Of a DNA stretch of 64,000 bases, positions 22,720-33,403 are shown one piece after another. The stretch covers positions 62,001 through 126,000 of the forward strand of contig KV918987.1 of NCBI GenBank assembly GCA_002049455.2, in the 5' to 3' direction. A program made the translations under genes and the position numbers. This stretch comes from Porphyra umbilicalis. Its lineage: Eukaryota > Rhodophyta > Bangiophyceae > Bangiales > Bangiaceae. Each line of letters begins with the position of its first letter. Positions within the stretch are counted from its first letter, which is position 1. The notes below the pieces were generated by a model that was given only the letters and a program-made list of their open reading frames with translations, was not told the origin of the DNA and did no database searches.

Positions 22720-25077
22720 CGTGGCCTTGTGGGCGCCGCCACCGCGACCAGCGCCGGGGCCGGGTCCGCGGCTTGCCCGGCGGCCGCCCCCGGCGGGGGC
22801 CCCGCGGTCGTGCCGGAGGAGCGACCGCCGTTGTTGGGGCAGTCGGCCCCCGAGTTCCCGCCGCGCCCGGCGCCGCCCGACGTCCGAGCGTGGCTTGCCC
22901 CGCTGGGGCCGGCCGTGGCCTCGGCCGACTGGCCGCTCGTCAGTGACGTCTTCCTCCCGGCTCATCCCCACGACGCCGGCGAGGCCGCTGCCGTGTGGCG
23001 GGCCTTCAAGGAGTTCGCCAAGGTGGCGGGGTACGGCACCCGGCCGGCGGCCGAGCGCGACTTTGCTTCCTTCGTCCGCTCCGTCGGGGACAGCGCGGCG
23101 TGGCTACGCTGCATGTTGCGGTGCAACCCGGGTCGGGTGCTCTTGGTCCCGCATCCCGCGGCCGAGCTCCCGTTCGTCGCCGGCGAGGAGGAGTACGCCT
23201 ACCTCGAGGATTGGCACACCCGCCTTCGCCACCGCCCTGTGGTCCCGTTCGGTCACTCCTTGGCGCTCGCCAACTTCGGGGGTGTGGGCCCCCTGATCGC
23301 CTTGGCGTCGGTGGGCCCCGCGACCGCCCCGGCGGACTTGGCGTTGGAGGCCGCGCGCCGCGCGCGCGGCGAGCTCGTAAGCGCCCGACGGGCGGGGCAC
23401 GGGGCCATCTTCCTGTCCGTCCGCTCCGGCATCGCCTTGACGCCGGCGCGTGCTCCCTTGCCGCCGGCAATGGCCACGCGGTGCGCGACGCCGCGGCTGC
23501 TGACGTACGAGTACCTGCCCGTCGTGCACCAGCAGCAGTCGCTGCTTCAGGCGTTCCCGTGCCACCCTATCCAGGGCACGGCCTACGTCATGCTGACGGC
23601 CGCCATCGTGTCGGGGTTGCTGCGTGCATACCGCGAGACGCACCGCGTCTTCGAGCCGTCGCCGTGCTACTACGACTTGACGCGGAAGTTCAAGGTCGAC
23701 GACCTCGCGCCGGGCGACAGCGGTGCCGCCGACGCCCTTGAGGAGTACGATGCCATCGTGAGGGCTGTGCCCTGGGCGGCAGTCCATGACCTGCTGCCCT
23801 ACCACCACGACACCACTCGTCAAGCCCCCAGCACCCTGCTGCCCCACCAAGTGGGTACGGTGGCGGACGGCCGGTGCCACTACGTTCGCGTCGTGAACGT
23901 CTTGCGGACGCCGCAGACCCCGTTGGGGGTCATGCTCGCGGAGCCGCGGCTCGCGGACGTCGCCCCGCGGGCGTTGCCCGTGACGACGGAGCCTTGGGCG
24001 ATACCGGCCGGCTTCACTTCGCCCGACCCGGACGCCGTCCCGCCGTCGACGGGGGAGGCGGCCGCGTCGGCCGCGTACCGCGCGCGGAAGCGGCGCCACG
24101 CCGACATGGCGCGCGGCGGCCCGGCTCCGCCTGTACCCCACCACCCGGGGCCCCGGGACCCCGAGGGGGAGGAGGAGGAGGTCAGCGCCGGCGACCCCGG
24201 GGGTCCCGACGCCTACTCCCGCGGCTTCTCCTCGTCGACCCGTGTCGGCAATGCCGAGTGGGGCCCGCGAGAGGCGGGCCGCGAGGACCGAGCCGGCACG
24301 GCTCATGGCGAGCGCTGGGACGCGACGTGGCGCGGCGACCGCGCCGACACTGCCGGTGACCGGCCCGGGCGCGGGTGGGCGTCCGAGTCGGGCGGCGGCG
24401 CCGCTGGCCCCCGTCGCGACCACGACGACCGCTGGGGGGACGGCGGCCACGGCCGCCGTGCCGACGTGCGGGACGACCGCGTGTGGGCGGCGGCCGGTCC
24501 GGGTGACGGCCGCGGCTGTATGGCCGACGGCCGTGACGGGCCCGCGTGGCCCTCCGACGGCGGCCAGGGCCGCGACGGCGCCTCTAGCGGCTAGGGCTAC
24601 GGGCGGTCCGAGTACCGCCCCGCCGGCGAAGCCGCGGCGCCCGCCGGTCCGCGCCCCGCGCGTTGGGATGCCGCCCCCGCCAACGACGGTCCCGGCGGGG
24701 CGCCGATGGAGCTTGGGGTTGCCGGTCCCATCGTGACCCCCGTTCCGGGGCAACCGGACGTCGCCTACGATTGGTGGCTGTCCGCGTCGTGGACGCCCCC
24801 TACCCCGGTGACGGCCACGGAGTGGCGGGACGCGCTGACGTCCGGGCAGGTTGTCGCCTTGTTCGGGTACGACCCGTCTATCAACTGGTCCGAGGTGGGG
24901 CCGTGCGAGATCACCGCCGCGATGGTCGAGTACGCCCGCATCGGGCTCGCCGCCGACGTCCCCCCCTGCCTGGAGCCCCCGCGGACGCGGGCGAAGCGGT
25001 TCCACGCCGCCCTGCGGCGCGTCCTACGCAAGGCGGGTCGCCCCGTTCACGTATGGGAGTTTCGTCGCCGCGACTGA
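22720..25077 (+). CDS. Large additional ORF antisense to gag-pol, one internal TAG
   Basis: Unknown function. One frame stays protein-like for about 785 codons on the strand opposite to gag-pol, interrupted by a single TAG at 24,592-24,594. Three parts are visible: a folded-looking region of about 400 residues (with WRAFKEFAKVAGYGTRP, YLEDWHTRL, TYEYLPVVHQQQSLLQAFP, SPCYYDLTRKFKVDDL), a long charged Gly/Asp/Arg-rich linker (24,100-24,700), and a compact C-terminal domain after the TAG (AYDWWLSASW, WRDALTSGQVVALFGYD, ending WEFRRRD). No ATG is available at the conserved start; CTTACCTAG at 22,710-22,718 is a plausible splice acceptor, so an upstream exon is likely. Known biology: some plant Ty3/gypsy elements (Grande, Retand type) carry antisense ORFs in this position. 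The minus-strand frames overlapping it are Arg-rich shadows. Confidence 0.6.
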
Positions 25078-25287
25078 GGGCATCGCCCTGGCCCCGTAGG
25101 TGTGGCGCTTAGTCCGACGGCGTTCGGTCGTCTGCCGCCGTAGAATAAAGCCGTGGGCTTGTCCTTAGTCCCACTCAGCGTCCGCGGCCCGTTGTGGCCC
25201 CGCCACGTCTTGGCATAGTCCCCCAAAAACCCCAGAAAAACCCATCCCCCCCCCCGCCGCGTCCGGCCACCGCGCCGACCCAAGGGG

Positions 25288-28200
25288 TCAGGCACGGATG
25301 GCCGGGGGCGGCGCGGCGGCGCCGCCCGAGGCGGCGCCGCCGTCGGGAGCCGAGGCTTGCGGGACCGCCGGCGGCGGGTCGGCGGACGTGTGGGGCAGCC
25401 CCAGGCGCGCGGCGCGGCGCAGGTAGACGCGCAGCGTCTCGTGCGGGGCGTCCGCGGCGTCCATCCAGGTGGGCTGCGGGTATCCGGTCCAGTAGACCTG
25501 GACCCGGAGGGTGCCGTCGGGCAGCGTCGCGTGGTCCGCGATGCGGTCCACGGCATACCGCTGGCCGTCGGCCTCCGCCCCGTGGAAGGAGCGCGCGGCC
25601 CGCAACGCGGGGTGTTGGGCAGGGGATTCGGCGGCCGTGCCCGAGGCGCGGACGACGTGCGCCACGTTCTCCCGTCGGTGCTCCCCGTCCACGTCCAGGA
25701 GGACCGTCGGGCCGTCCGTGGAAACCACGCGATACGGTCCGCGGGCGACGTGCGTCAGTTTGCCGCCGGCGCCCTCCTCCTTAGCGTGGTCACGCAGCCA
25801 CGCGCAGCCCCCCACGGTGAGCTTCTCCGCGCGCAGCGCGAGGCGCTTGTCGTGGTCGCGCTTGTAGCGCCCCTGCGTGGCGTTTAGCGTTGCCCGCATC
25901 TGCGGGATGAGCTGAACGAGGCGGGTCAGCAGGGAGGCTTGGGCGCGCTTCTCGGCGGCGGTGCCGCGTTGCGCCGTGATGGGGTACGCCCCGGACTTCG
26001 GGATGTCCTTGAAAGCCCAGCTGGATACCCCCATGGGGTTGACCAGTTCCAGCGGGGCAACCCCGGTGCTACGGTGGGGGCGGCTGTTGTACGCCAGCGT
26101 CAGGGCCCCAAGTAGTTGGTCCCAGGACCGCGGATGCTCCGCCACGTAGTGGTTCAGGATCGTATGCATCGTGCGGTTGAACCGCTCCGTCTGCCCGTTC
26201 GTCTGCGGGTGTGACGGTGACGTCACCTTAGGCTCGATGGAGAGCAGGTTGCAAACCTGGCCCCAGAAGTGGCTCGTGAACTGGGGTCCCCCGTCCGAGA
26301 GCAGTCGGTCCGGCGGACCATAAGCGCCCACCCAGTAGTCCAGGACGGCCGAGGCGCAGTCCACCGCCGACGTACCGTCCATCGGGATGGCGCGCACCAG
26401 CTTGGTGAACCGGTCGGTGATCACCAGGATGAATCGATGGCCGGCGGCCGTTCGGTCGAGGGGCCCGTAGAGGTCCACAGCAATGTCCTGGAAGGGCATG
26501 GTGGCGGGGAACAGGGTCAGGGGCGAGCGCCGTGCCAGCGGGCGCACGCGCTGCCGGGCACAGCTGTCGCATTTCCTAACATAGGAGACGACGTCGGCCG
26601 CCATGCCCACCCAGTAGTAGTACCGCCGCATCGCCGCATACATGCGGGATTCCCCGGGGTGCCCGGCGAGGGTCGCGTCGTGCACCAGGTGGAGGACCTG
26701 CTCCTGCAAGGAGGTCGGGACCACCACCTGGTGGGCGCCATCGGGCGCCGCGCGTCGCCGGAGGACCCCATCGGGATCCTCGAAGAACGGGATGCGCCGC
26801 CCGTCATTCAGGGCTTTCACGATCTCCTTGCAGTACCCGTCGTCGGCTTGGGCCGCGAGCACCGCGTCGCGGTTGATGCCCCGGACCGTTGGGCCGCCAA
26901 CGTAGTTGGCGGCGTCGAGCCCCCGGACCGTGTTGGCTCGCACGGCGAAGACAGGGACCGCGTCGTCGAACGCGGTCTCATCGCTGGCCCCGGACTCCAG
27001 GCGGGAGATGCTGTCGGCCATGTAGTGTGTCATCCCCGGCTCATAGGCGACGTCAAACTCCAACTCGCTGAGGCGAAGGCGCCAGCGCGCCAAGCGGGGA
27101 TTCCCCGAACCCTCAATGTTGAGGATCCACCGTAGGCAGTCGTGGTCCGTGCGCACAAGGAAACGATCACCCTCGAGGTAGGGGCGGAGCTTGAGCGACG
27201 CCCAGACGACTGCCAGGCACTCCTTCTCCGTGACCCCGTAGGGGAGCTCGTTCGTCGCCAGCCGCCGGCTGATGTACGCGACCGGCTTGAGTTTCCCGTC
27301 GTCTTGCTCCTGCAGCAGGGCGGCGCCCACCTGCGTCCCGCAGGCATCTACGTCGAGGACGTACTTCCGCCCGCGCCGCGGGAGTGCGAGGACCGGCGGG
27401 GTCGTGAGGGCCTCCTTGAGCCGGTCGAACGCCTGCTGCTGCAATGGCGTGGCAGGGGGCACCAGGACGGGGGCCGTGGACCCCATGAGGTCCGTCAATG
27501 GCGCTGCCATCCTTGCGAAGTTCGGCACGAACCGGCGGAAGACGTTGCACATCCCCACGAAGCTCCGCACTTGCGTGCGGGTCGTGGGGAAGTGCGCCTC
27601 GCGCAAGGCGCGCGTGTGCGAGTCCATCACACCGAGCCGGCCCGGCTTGATTTCATGCCCGAGGTATTCCACGGTCTTTCGAAAGAACCGGCACTTGGGC
27701 AGGCGGAGTGTCACTCCCGCGTCGCGAAGCAGGCGCAGAACGCGGTCGACGTGGCCGACGTGCTCCTCCTCCGTCTTGGAGTACACGATGACATCGTCGA
27801 GGTAGATAAGGCAGCTTTGCCACTTCACGCCGGAGAGGATGATGTCCAGCGCCCGCTCGAACGTGGCCGGGGCGTTCGTTAGGCCGAACGGCATCCGTTT
27901 GTACTGGTACGCGCCCTCGTGGCACACGAAAGCCGTCTTCTCCCGATCTTCGGGTGCGATGGCAACCTGCCAGTAGCCGGCGTTGCAATCCAACGTCGAG
28001 AAGATGGTCGCCTCACCGAGGCTGTCGATGCATTCGTCCATTCGGGGCAGCGGGTACGAATCCTTCTTGGTGACGACGTTCAGCAGTCGATAATCGACGC
28101 AGAAGCGGAGGGTGCCATCCTTCTTGGGGACGAGCACGACCGGGAAGCCCCATTCCGACGACGTCGGTTCGATGACGTCCGCCTCCAGCTGCCGCTTGAC

Positions 28201-28632
28201 CTCGGCCGTCTCGGCCTCCCGCGCCGTGTGCCCAGCACGGCGCGGTGCGAAGCGGACGGGCCGGGCGCCGGCGTTGAGGTCGATGCGGTGCTGGGTGGCT
28301 TTGATGACGCCGAGCGCCTGGCCCGTCCACATTGCCTTGTGCTGGTCCAGCATGCGGCGGATCCGGGTGTGCAGCGTCGGGTCGACGTCCGGCAGGTCCA
28401 CGTCCTCCACTTGCGGGGGGGACGCGGGTGGCGCCGCGTTCGCCAGGGCGCTTTCTTCGCCCGGGTCCCGGGGTCGCGCGGGGGTCGCAGCCGTACCGCC
28501 TGAGGCCGTCGCTGGGTCTGGGCTCCGCCCCGGCGCGGGGTCGTCTCCGGTGCTTGACACCGCCGCCACGACGCCTTCGGCGGCTGTGGCCGGCGGGAAG
28601 GCCGGGGCGGCCGGTGTACCGGGAGGTGCCCG
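25288..28632 (-). CDS. pol: Pol: reverse transcriptase, RNase H, integrase, chromodomain
   Basis: An intact frame of about 1,110 residues after the last frame change. Seen in order: RT with LVPKKDGTLRFCVDYR, the finger/palm segment FSTLDCNAGYWQ, KRMPFGLTNAPATFERA and the catalytic YLDDVIVYS; RNase H with VLDVDACGTQVGAALLQ and the later DH and D residues; integrase with an H2C2 zinc-binding module (HLVHDATLAGHPGESRM...CDSCARQ), the catalytic Asp in DIAVDLYGPL, Asp in LLSDGGPQF and Glu in NGQTERFNRT; a GPYRV/YKRDHDKR C-terminal region; and a chromodomain (YAVDRIADHATLPDGTLRVQ, then YWTGYPQPTW). This enzyme set copies element RNA to DNA and inserts it; chromodomains direct such elements to particular chromatin. 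The tail is Pro/Ala-rich and ends at 25,288. Confidence 0.95.
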   Translation of the reverse strand, partial: RAPPGTPAAPAFPPATAAEGVVAAVSSTGDDPAPGRSPDPATASGGTAATPARPRDPGEESALANAAPPASPPQVEDVDLPDVDPTLHTRIRRMLDQHKAMWTGQALGVIKATQHRIDLNAGARPVRFAPRRAGHTAREAETAEVKRQLEADVIEPTSSEWGFPVVLVPKKDGTLRFCVDYRLLNVVTKKDSYPLPRMDECIDSLGEATIFSTLDCNAGYWQVAIAPEDREKTAFVCHEGAYQYKRMPFGLTNAPATFERALDIILSGVKWQSCLIYLDDVIVYSKTEEEHVGHVDRVLRLLRDAGVTLRLPKCRFFRKTVEYLGHEIKPGRLGVMDSHTRALREAHFPTTRTQVRSFVGMCNVFRRFVPNFARMAAPLTDLMGSTAPVLVPPATPLQQQAFDRLKEALTTPPVLALPRRGRKYVLDVDACGTQVGAALLQEQDDGKLKPVAYISRRLATNELPYGVTEKECLAVVWASLKLRPYLEGDRFLVRTDHDCLRWILNIEGSGNPRLARWRLRLSELEFDVAYEPGMTHYMADSISRLESGASDETAFDDAVPVFAVRANTVRGLDAANYVGGPTVRGINRDAVLAAQADDGYCKEIVKALNDGRRIPFFEDPDGVLRRRAAPDGAHQVVVPTSLQEQVLHLVHDATLAGHPGESRMYAAMRRYYYWVGMAADVVSYVRKCDSCARQRVRPLARRSPLTLFPATMPFQDIAVDLYGPLDRTAAGHRFILVITDRFTKLVRAIPMDGTSAVDCASAVLDYWVGAYGPPDRLLSDGGPQFTSHFWGQVCNLLSIEPKVTSPSHPQTNGQTERFNRTMHTILNHYVAEHPRSWDQLLGALTLAYNSRPHRSTGVAPLELVNPMGVSSWAFKDIPKSGAYPITAQRGTAAEKRAQASLLTRLVQLIPQMRATLNATQGRYKRDHDKRLALRAEKLTVGGCAWLRDHAKEEGAGGKLTHVARGPYRVVSTDGPTVLLDVDGEHRRENVAHVVRASGTAAESPAQHPALRAARSFHGAEADGQRYAVDRIADHATLPDGTLRVQVYWTGYPQPTWMDAADAPHETLRVYLRRAARLGLPHTSADPPPAVPQASAPDGGAASGGAAAPPPAIRA

Positions 28633-29340
28633 GGGGGCACTTGTACGACCCCTGTCGTCAGCAGCTCGACGTAGCCGACGTTGGCCTTCTGCCGGAGGAT
28701 GACCTCGCGCGCGCCAAAGTTGGTCACGATGACCGGGAAAGATAGCCCCGGCACGATATCGTGTACGCCGTTGGCGATGGTGACCCCGTGCGTTGTGAAG
28801 AGGCGCGAGGCGCCGAATACCTGACCCAGGCCGCCCCACATGGTCCGCACCCAGACGACCGTGGCCGCCGACGGCGGAAGCCGCGTCTTGTGCGTCGCAC
28901 GGAGGACGCAGGAGACGCCCATCGAGCGGTCGCCATCATCCAACGGTCCCCGTAGGATCGCCGTGACGGACCCGTCCGTCCAACGGATGGACCTATCCTG
29001 AGGCAGGATGGCGTGGGCGTTGTCGTCGATGAACGTGCAGCCCAAGATGACCGGGACCGACAGGTCGTCGACGACGAGGAAGGGGACCGGGACGATCCGT
29101 GCGCCCGTCTGGAGCCACAGCGTGACGGTCCCGCTAGTGCGTAACCGTGCGTTGTTGGCGTCTCGCAGACGTACCTGTTCCTCCTCCTTAGAGGTGACCA
29201 CCTGACGGAGCCAGTCGGAGCGAGGGCGTCCCGGCGGACCAAGTTGGGGCCCGCCCCCGTGTCGACGACGACGCCGAACGCGCGGAGGGACAGCTTGTCC
29301 AGCCCCAGAGAGGCCACGATACGGTAGTTATGCAGGCTGA
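28620..29340 (-). pseudogene. Retropepsin-like protease segment of pol, frameshifted
   Basis: Begins with LHNYRIVASLG and carries the aspartic protease active site VVDTGAGPNLVRRD (about 29,225-29,270). Near 29,200-29,215 the frame must change by one base to reach DWLRQVVTSKEEEQ and the second half (PVPFLVVDDLSVPVILG). Another change at the six Cs near 28,630 leads into the RT frame. Both are in the one-missing-base direction. Either a programmed shift or a length error is possible at the C run. Confidence 0.75.
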
Positions 29341-29926
29341 AGAGCAGCACTTCCCCGTTCCGGGGCGGGGTACCCGGCGCGTGCGTGGGGTCCGCGACGG
29401 CGGCGGCGTGCCGGAGAAAGCGGGTACGTTCGCGCCGGGCGCGTCCCCCGAGGCGCCGCCGGGGCCCTGGCCCGGTGCGCGCCCCGTTGGCGGGTAGGTC
29501 CGCTGGGATACCATCCCCGCCACCCCACGGCCGCGGGTCGGAGTGGCCCAGGGCCAGGACCGACGCGGCGACCGGCGGAGACGAAGGGACGGCCTCAGCG
29601 GCCACCGGCGTCGCCGGGACGGGGCAGCGGTCCGGCTCGTCCGCCGTCGCGTGGCTGCCCCCCCGGGCCGCGCGAGGATGCGGGGGCAGAAGGCGGGCGC
29701 CGGCGGGAATCCCGCAGCGGCCCGCCGCTTGCGTACCTGGCGCAGGCGGGTCGCCGTGATGTAGCAGTGCCGGTGTGCCTTGAGACGGACGACGTCCGTG
29801 GGCAGCCCACTAAGGGGGCTGCCCCTTACTCGTTTCCCTGGGCGTGGCAGGGGTGGCCGTTCCCACGACTCGCGCCGTCGGCGCCCGCGATCCACTCCTC
29901 GGAGGAGCTCTCCCCCTCGTCGCCCG

Positions 29927-32657
29927 CTACGTCCGGGTACGCCCGGTCATCCGTTCCACGGCGTGGACGAAGACAGCCGTGCCCGGCGGGACGGTCCCAT
30001 GGTTGGCGCCGGTCGGCGGTACCGGTGGAACCGGCGGTCCCGTACCCAGGGGCAGGGGTGCCGGCGGAGCCGGTCCCCGCCCGTTACGGTGTGCCGCGAC
30101 TGCTTCGCGCAGCGCGCGCCCGTGGGCCCGCACCTCGGGAGACTGGGCGGGGCACTCCCACACCCAGTGCCCCAGGTGGCCACAGAACGAGCAGGCCCCC
30201 CGCCGACGTGGCGGGGGCCCCGCCTCGGGTGCCCCACTCCATCCGCCGCCACGCGGTGGAGGCGCCCCGCCTCGGGGAAACCGCGGGGGCGATCCGAGTG
30301 CGGGAAGACGGTTCCCGGCCGTGGAGGCACCGGGGTGCCCGGCGCCAGGGTACCGCGCCCACGCCCCGCCCCCGTATGCACGGGGTACAACTCCGGGCGC
30401 CCGCCCCACGCGGGCTGCTGTTGCCAGCCCGACGCGTGCGGGAGACTGTCCACCGGTAGTACCGGGACGTCGCCCGAGGATCCATACTCACCGGGCGTCC
30501 CCGACGCGGCCAACACCGCGGCCCACTCGGCCCGCTCCGCCTCGGTCCCGTAGTCCGTGACGGACAGAGCAGCCGCGGCCGAGGCGGCTCCCACCGGGAG
30601 AGCGACGGATGCCGCCGGCCGGGCCCACGGGCCTCCCGTTCTTCGCCGCCGACCGACCGGGAGGCGCTCCCCTTGGGCTTGGCTTGGAGCTTGACCCCCC
30701 GGGCCTCCCGGGTAGCTGCTCCCGTCTTGGCAAGGAACTTGCGCAGCTTGGGGAAGGTCCGGCCCTGGGTATTGAAGTTCCGCCCCAGGGCCCGGACTTC
30801 CCGTCCAACGCCCTTGAGTAGGATACTCTTCAGCTCGGCCTCTTGTAGGACCGAGCCCAAGGCACGGTTAGCATCGAGGATGCGGTTCGCAAACTCGTGT
30901 TCGTCTTCCCACTTCTCTTGGGATGCTTGCATGAGGGCCTGGAGGTGGTCCACCAGGTCGTCCCCGTCGAGGTACTCGTTGAGTAGAGCGTGGACCGCGC
31001 GCTTGTACGTGAGCTGCCGCGAGGCGTGGGTGTCCTTGGCGCGCTGGAGCACGCCGAGCACCTCGCTCGTGACGAATTACTGCAGCAGTGTCACTGCCGT
31101 ACCCTCGTTCAGCCCGCTGCCGTCGCATGCCGTCTGGAAGTTCCCAAGGAACGCCACCAACCCCAACGGGGTATCGCCCGCAAACAGCCGCGAGGTGTGC
31201 ATCAAGGCCTTGACGTCCGCGCGGATACCGCGGATGGAATTGCCTCGCGGGAGGTGTAGGCGGCCCCCTCGCTGTGCGAGTCGGTACCGTTCCGGCGACA
31301 GGAGCCCCTTGAAGCGGGGGTCGACCACCGTGTCCTCCCGCTGCTCCCGCCGGAAGGCGCGCAGCGCCTCTTGAACCAGGGCCCGGTGTGGCCGCTTGTC
31401 GGCAGCCCGTGCCCGCCGTCGGAGGCGCGTGGCGCCGGGGTCACTGCCGGTGGCGGAGGAAGAGGTCGAGCCGTCGCTGCTGTCCGTCGACTCCGCCCTA
31501 CTGGCGGCGGACGACGAGCTTGACGGACTGTCGTCGCTCTCGGTCGACGAGGGGGGCCCCGACGAGGGGGGCGACGGCGCCCGTCGGGCGTGGCGCCGCC
31601 GTCGGTGGCCCTTCGAGGGGGCGGCCTTCAGGTGTCGGCGCTCGGCGCCCCGCCGGGACCGAGACCGCGCAGGGCGCGCGCCCGGCGATGCAGTCACCGT
31701 CAAGGCGGCCCCGGTCCGGGTTGTGCCCCCCGTCCGGGTACGCTCCCTGGACGTGCCTGACCCGGGTTCCGGGGGTGCCGGCCCCCCCGCGCTCGCGGTT
31801 CCGGAGGAAGGGCCCTGGGCCGCCGCCAGGGCCAGGGCCACGGCCGCGCCCCGCCCCGGGACCGGGGTCCCGTCCGAGGCCGCGGTCGACGCTTCCTCCG
31901 CGGCGTCGCGGAACACCTGAGCCAAGTGGCGCAGGTGCCCGGGGTCGGCCCCCGACCGAGGTGGTCCTGGGGCCGCGGCTCCGCCGATCCCCTGCAGGCT
32001 GGGCCCCGACCCGCCCGTCGCCGACGGCGCGTCCAGGGACCAGTGGTCCCGGGTGGTCCTCTGCCACCGGGCCCGGGCCACCTCCTCCGGGGTGACCCCG
32101 AACGCCCGCTGTAATTCCCGGCGCTGCCGCTCGTCCTCCTCGAGCGGCAGCGCGTCCATTGGTCGACGCGGCCCCCGGCTCGCGGGGGTCCCGCCAACTA
32201 CAGTTCCCGATGAACCGCCCACCGCGTCCACTCGGGGAGGGCCAAAGGGCGGCGCCCCTTCCAGGCGCTGCCCGTCCAGGGGGGAAGGGTGAACCCCCGC
32301 ACCCCCTGCCTGGGGCTCCATCAGCGTGGACGTCCGTCCCGCGCCGGGAGGAGGACGAGCCCCGGTGGTCGGCGTGCGGCCGGGGTCCTCGGGCGGGGAG
32401 TTCGACTCACCCGCCACCGTACCGCCGCCGCCAACCGGGACCGCCCTTCCACCCCCCACGAGGGCCACGGCGCCCAAGGCCGGTGTTGCCCCGGGGTCTC
32501 CCGCCGGTGGCGCGTCCGTCACCCGGCTGGTGCCAGGCATCTCAAACGGAGGAGCGCCCCCGTCGAGCGGGGAAGGTGAGGAAGATCCGCGAGCCATGGA
32601 AGCGGGGCCCGCGTATCGATCGGATGTCCTCCTGTCACCGCACCGCAATACAACCAA
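29927..32657 (-). pseudogene. gag: Gag with CCHC knuckle, interrupted
   Basis: The N-terminal 500 residues (from about 32,600) are disordered, Pro/Gly/Ser-rich and carry a basic RSRSRRG stretch. The capsid-like helical domain spans a single in-frame TAA at 31,077-31,079: VDPRFKGLLSPERYRLA and FLGNFQTACDGSG before it, QLTYKRAVHALLNEYLDGDD, HEFANRILDANRALG and AELKSILLKGVG after it. Two one-base frame changes follow (about 30,600 and 30,300-30,400) before the zinc knuckle C-x2-C-x4-H-x4-C (CSFCGHLGHWVWEC, about 30,152-30,193). Gag packages element RNA into particles; with these breaks this copy would need a helper unless they are sequencing errors. Confidence 0.8.
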
Positions 32658-32725
32658 CGAGGGTCCCCCGAATCTTGGTACCGAAAGAGGTGTCGATCCG
32701 CGACGCGCACAGTGTGCGTACCGCG

Positions 32726-32744
32726 GGTCTCACCCGGAGCGCCA
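32726..32744 (-). other. Primer-binding-site-like sequence
   Basis: Two bases inside the 5' LTR, the coding strand reads TGGCGCTCCGGGTGAGACC. It begins with TGG as expected for pairing to the CCA end of a tRNA and could pair with an acceptor strand ending CCGGAGCGCCA. The tRNA species was not identified. Confidence 0.6.
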
Positions 32745-32746
32745 AA

Positions 32747-33398
32747 TGTAGTGCCACAATCTAGGGGGTTACCTCAGAAGGAGGGAAGTAACGGCCGTCT
32801 CAGCCGCTCGCGCGACACCCGCTATGGGACTCGAGGTCCGGGAAGTCGGGCCGATCGAAACGCCAAGACATCGAGACACGGTTTACTTGCCGGCGACGAC
32901 GGTGCCTCCCACCGTCGTCGCCCTTCGTCCTAAAAGGGCGGAAACCGTCGCCCGGGCCCAATTTCCCCAAATGGGAATTGACCCGGGCCGTCACCAACCA
33001 ATGCAGATAATTCCCTCCATACATGTCAAGTCCCCCGAGGCGATCATTACAGACGAGGGGGAGAAACCGTCCCGCGCGCAACGCGCTGCACCCGCCGCGT
33101 GGCGCCCGGTCGGCCGTCGCCTGCCGCGCCCTCTCGGGCGCGCCAGCGCCCGCTCGGGCGCGCCAACCCGGGCCTCCCGCGGGGCCCGCGTGCCGGGCGC
33201 GGCGGATCGGGTGCGCTCCCTCAAGGGGCCCGAGCCGGGCAGCGGGGCCGCCCCCTCGCCCCGCCATCCTGCGTCGCCAACCCGTCGGCCACCACCGCCG
33301 CTGGCGTCGCCCCCACGCGTCGGGGACCGACGTCCCCCGCCGTCGCCGTCGTCCCCACGATGGCCCCCTGGCGCCTAGGGGGGCCCCGTAGTACTACA
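32747..33398 (-). repeat. 5' LTR (right)
   Basis: 652 bp, same ends as the left LTR. On the coding strand it begins TGTAGTACTACGGGG. It should hold the promoter and polyadenylation signals of the element; none was pinpointed. Confidence 0.95.
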
Positions 33399-33403
33399 GG
33401 CTT
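33399..33403. repeat. Target-site duplication, right copy
   Basis: GGCTT following the ACTACA end of the right LTR, identical to 20,959-20,963. Confidence 0.9.

Larger units (their letters stand above)
20964..33398 (-). mobile_element. Ty3/gypsy LTR retrotransposon with chromodomain, 12.4 kb
   Basis: Two direct LTRs (692 and 652 bp) with TGTAGT...ACTACA ends, a 5-bp GGCTT duplication on each side, a primer-binding-site-like TGGCGC next to the right LTR and a short purine tract next to the left LTR. The coding strand is minus, so the 5' LTR is the right one. Order in the element: gag with a CCHC knuckle, protease, reverse transcriptase, RNase H, H2C2 and DDE integrase, chromodomain. RT before integrase defines Ty3/gypsy, and the chromodomain places it with chromoviruses. 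The LTRs differ at about six positions plus two missing 20-bp units, so the insertion is fairly young. The gag and protease frames carry stops and shifts. A long ORF on the opposite strand occupies the space between pol and the 3' LTR. Confidence 0.95.

Noticed and set aside
23104-25005. 633-codon minus-strand ORF opposite the antisense ORF
   Set aside because: Arg/Gly/Val-rich shadow without domain; the plus-strand frame has the balanced composition.
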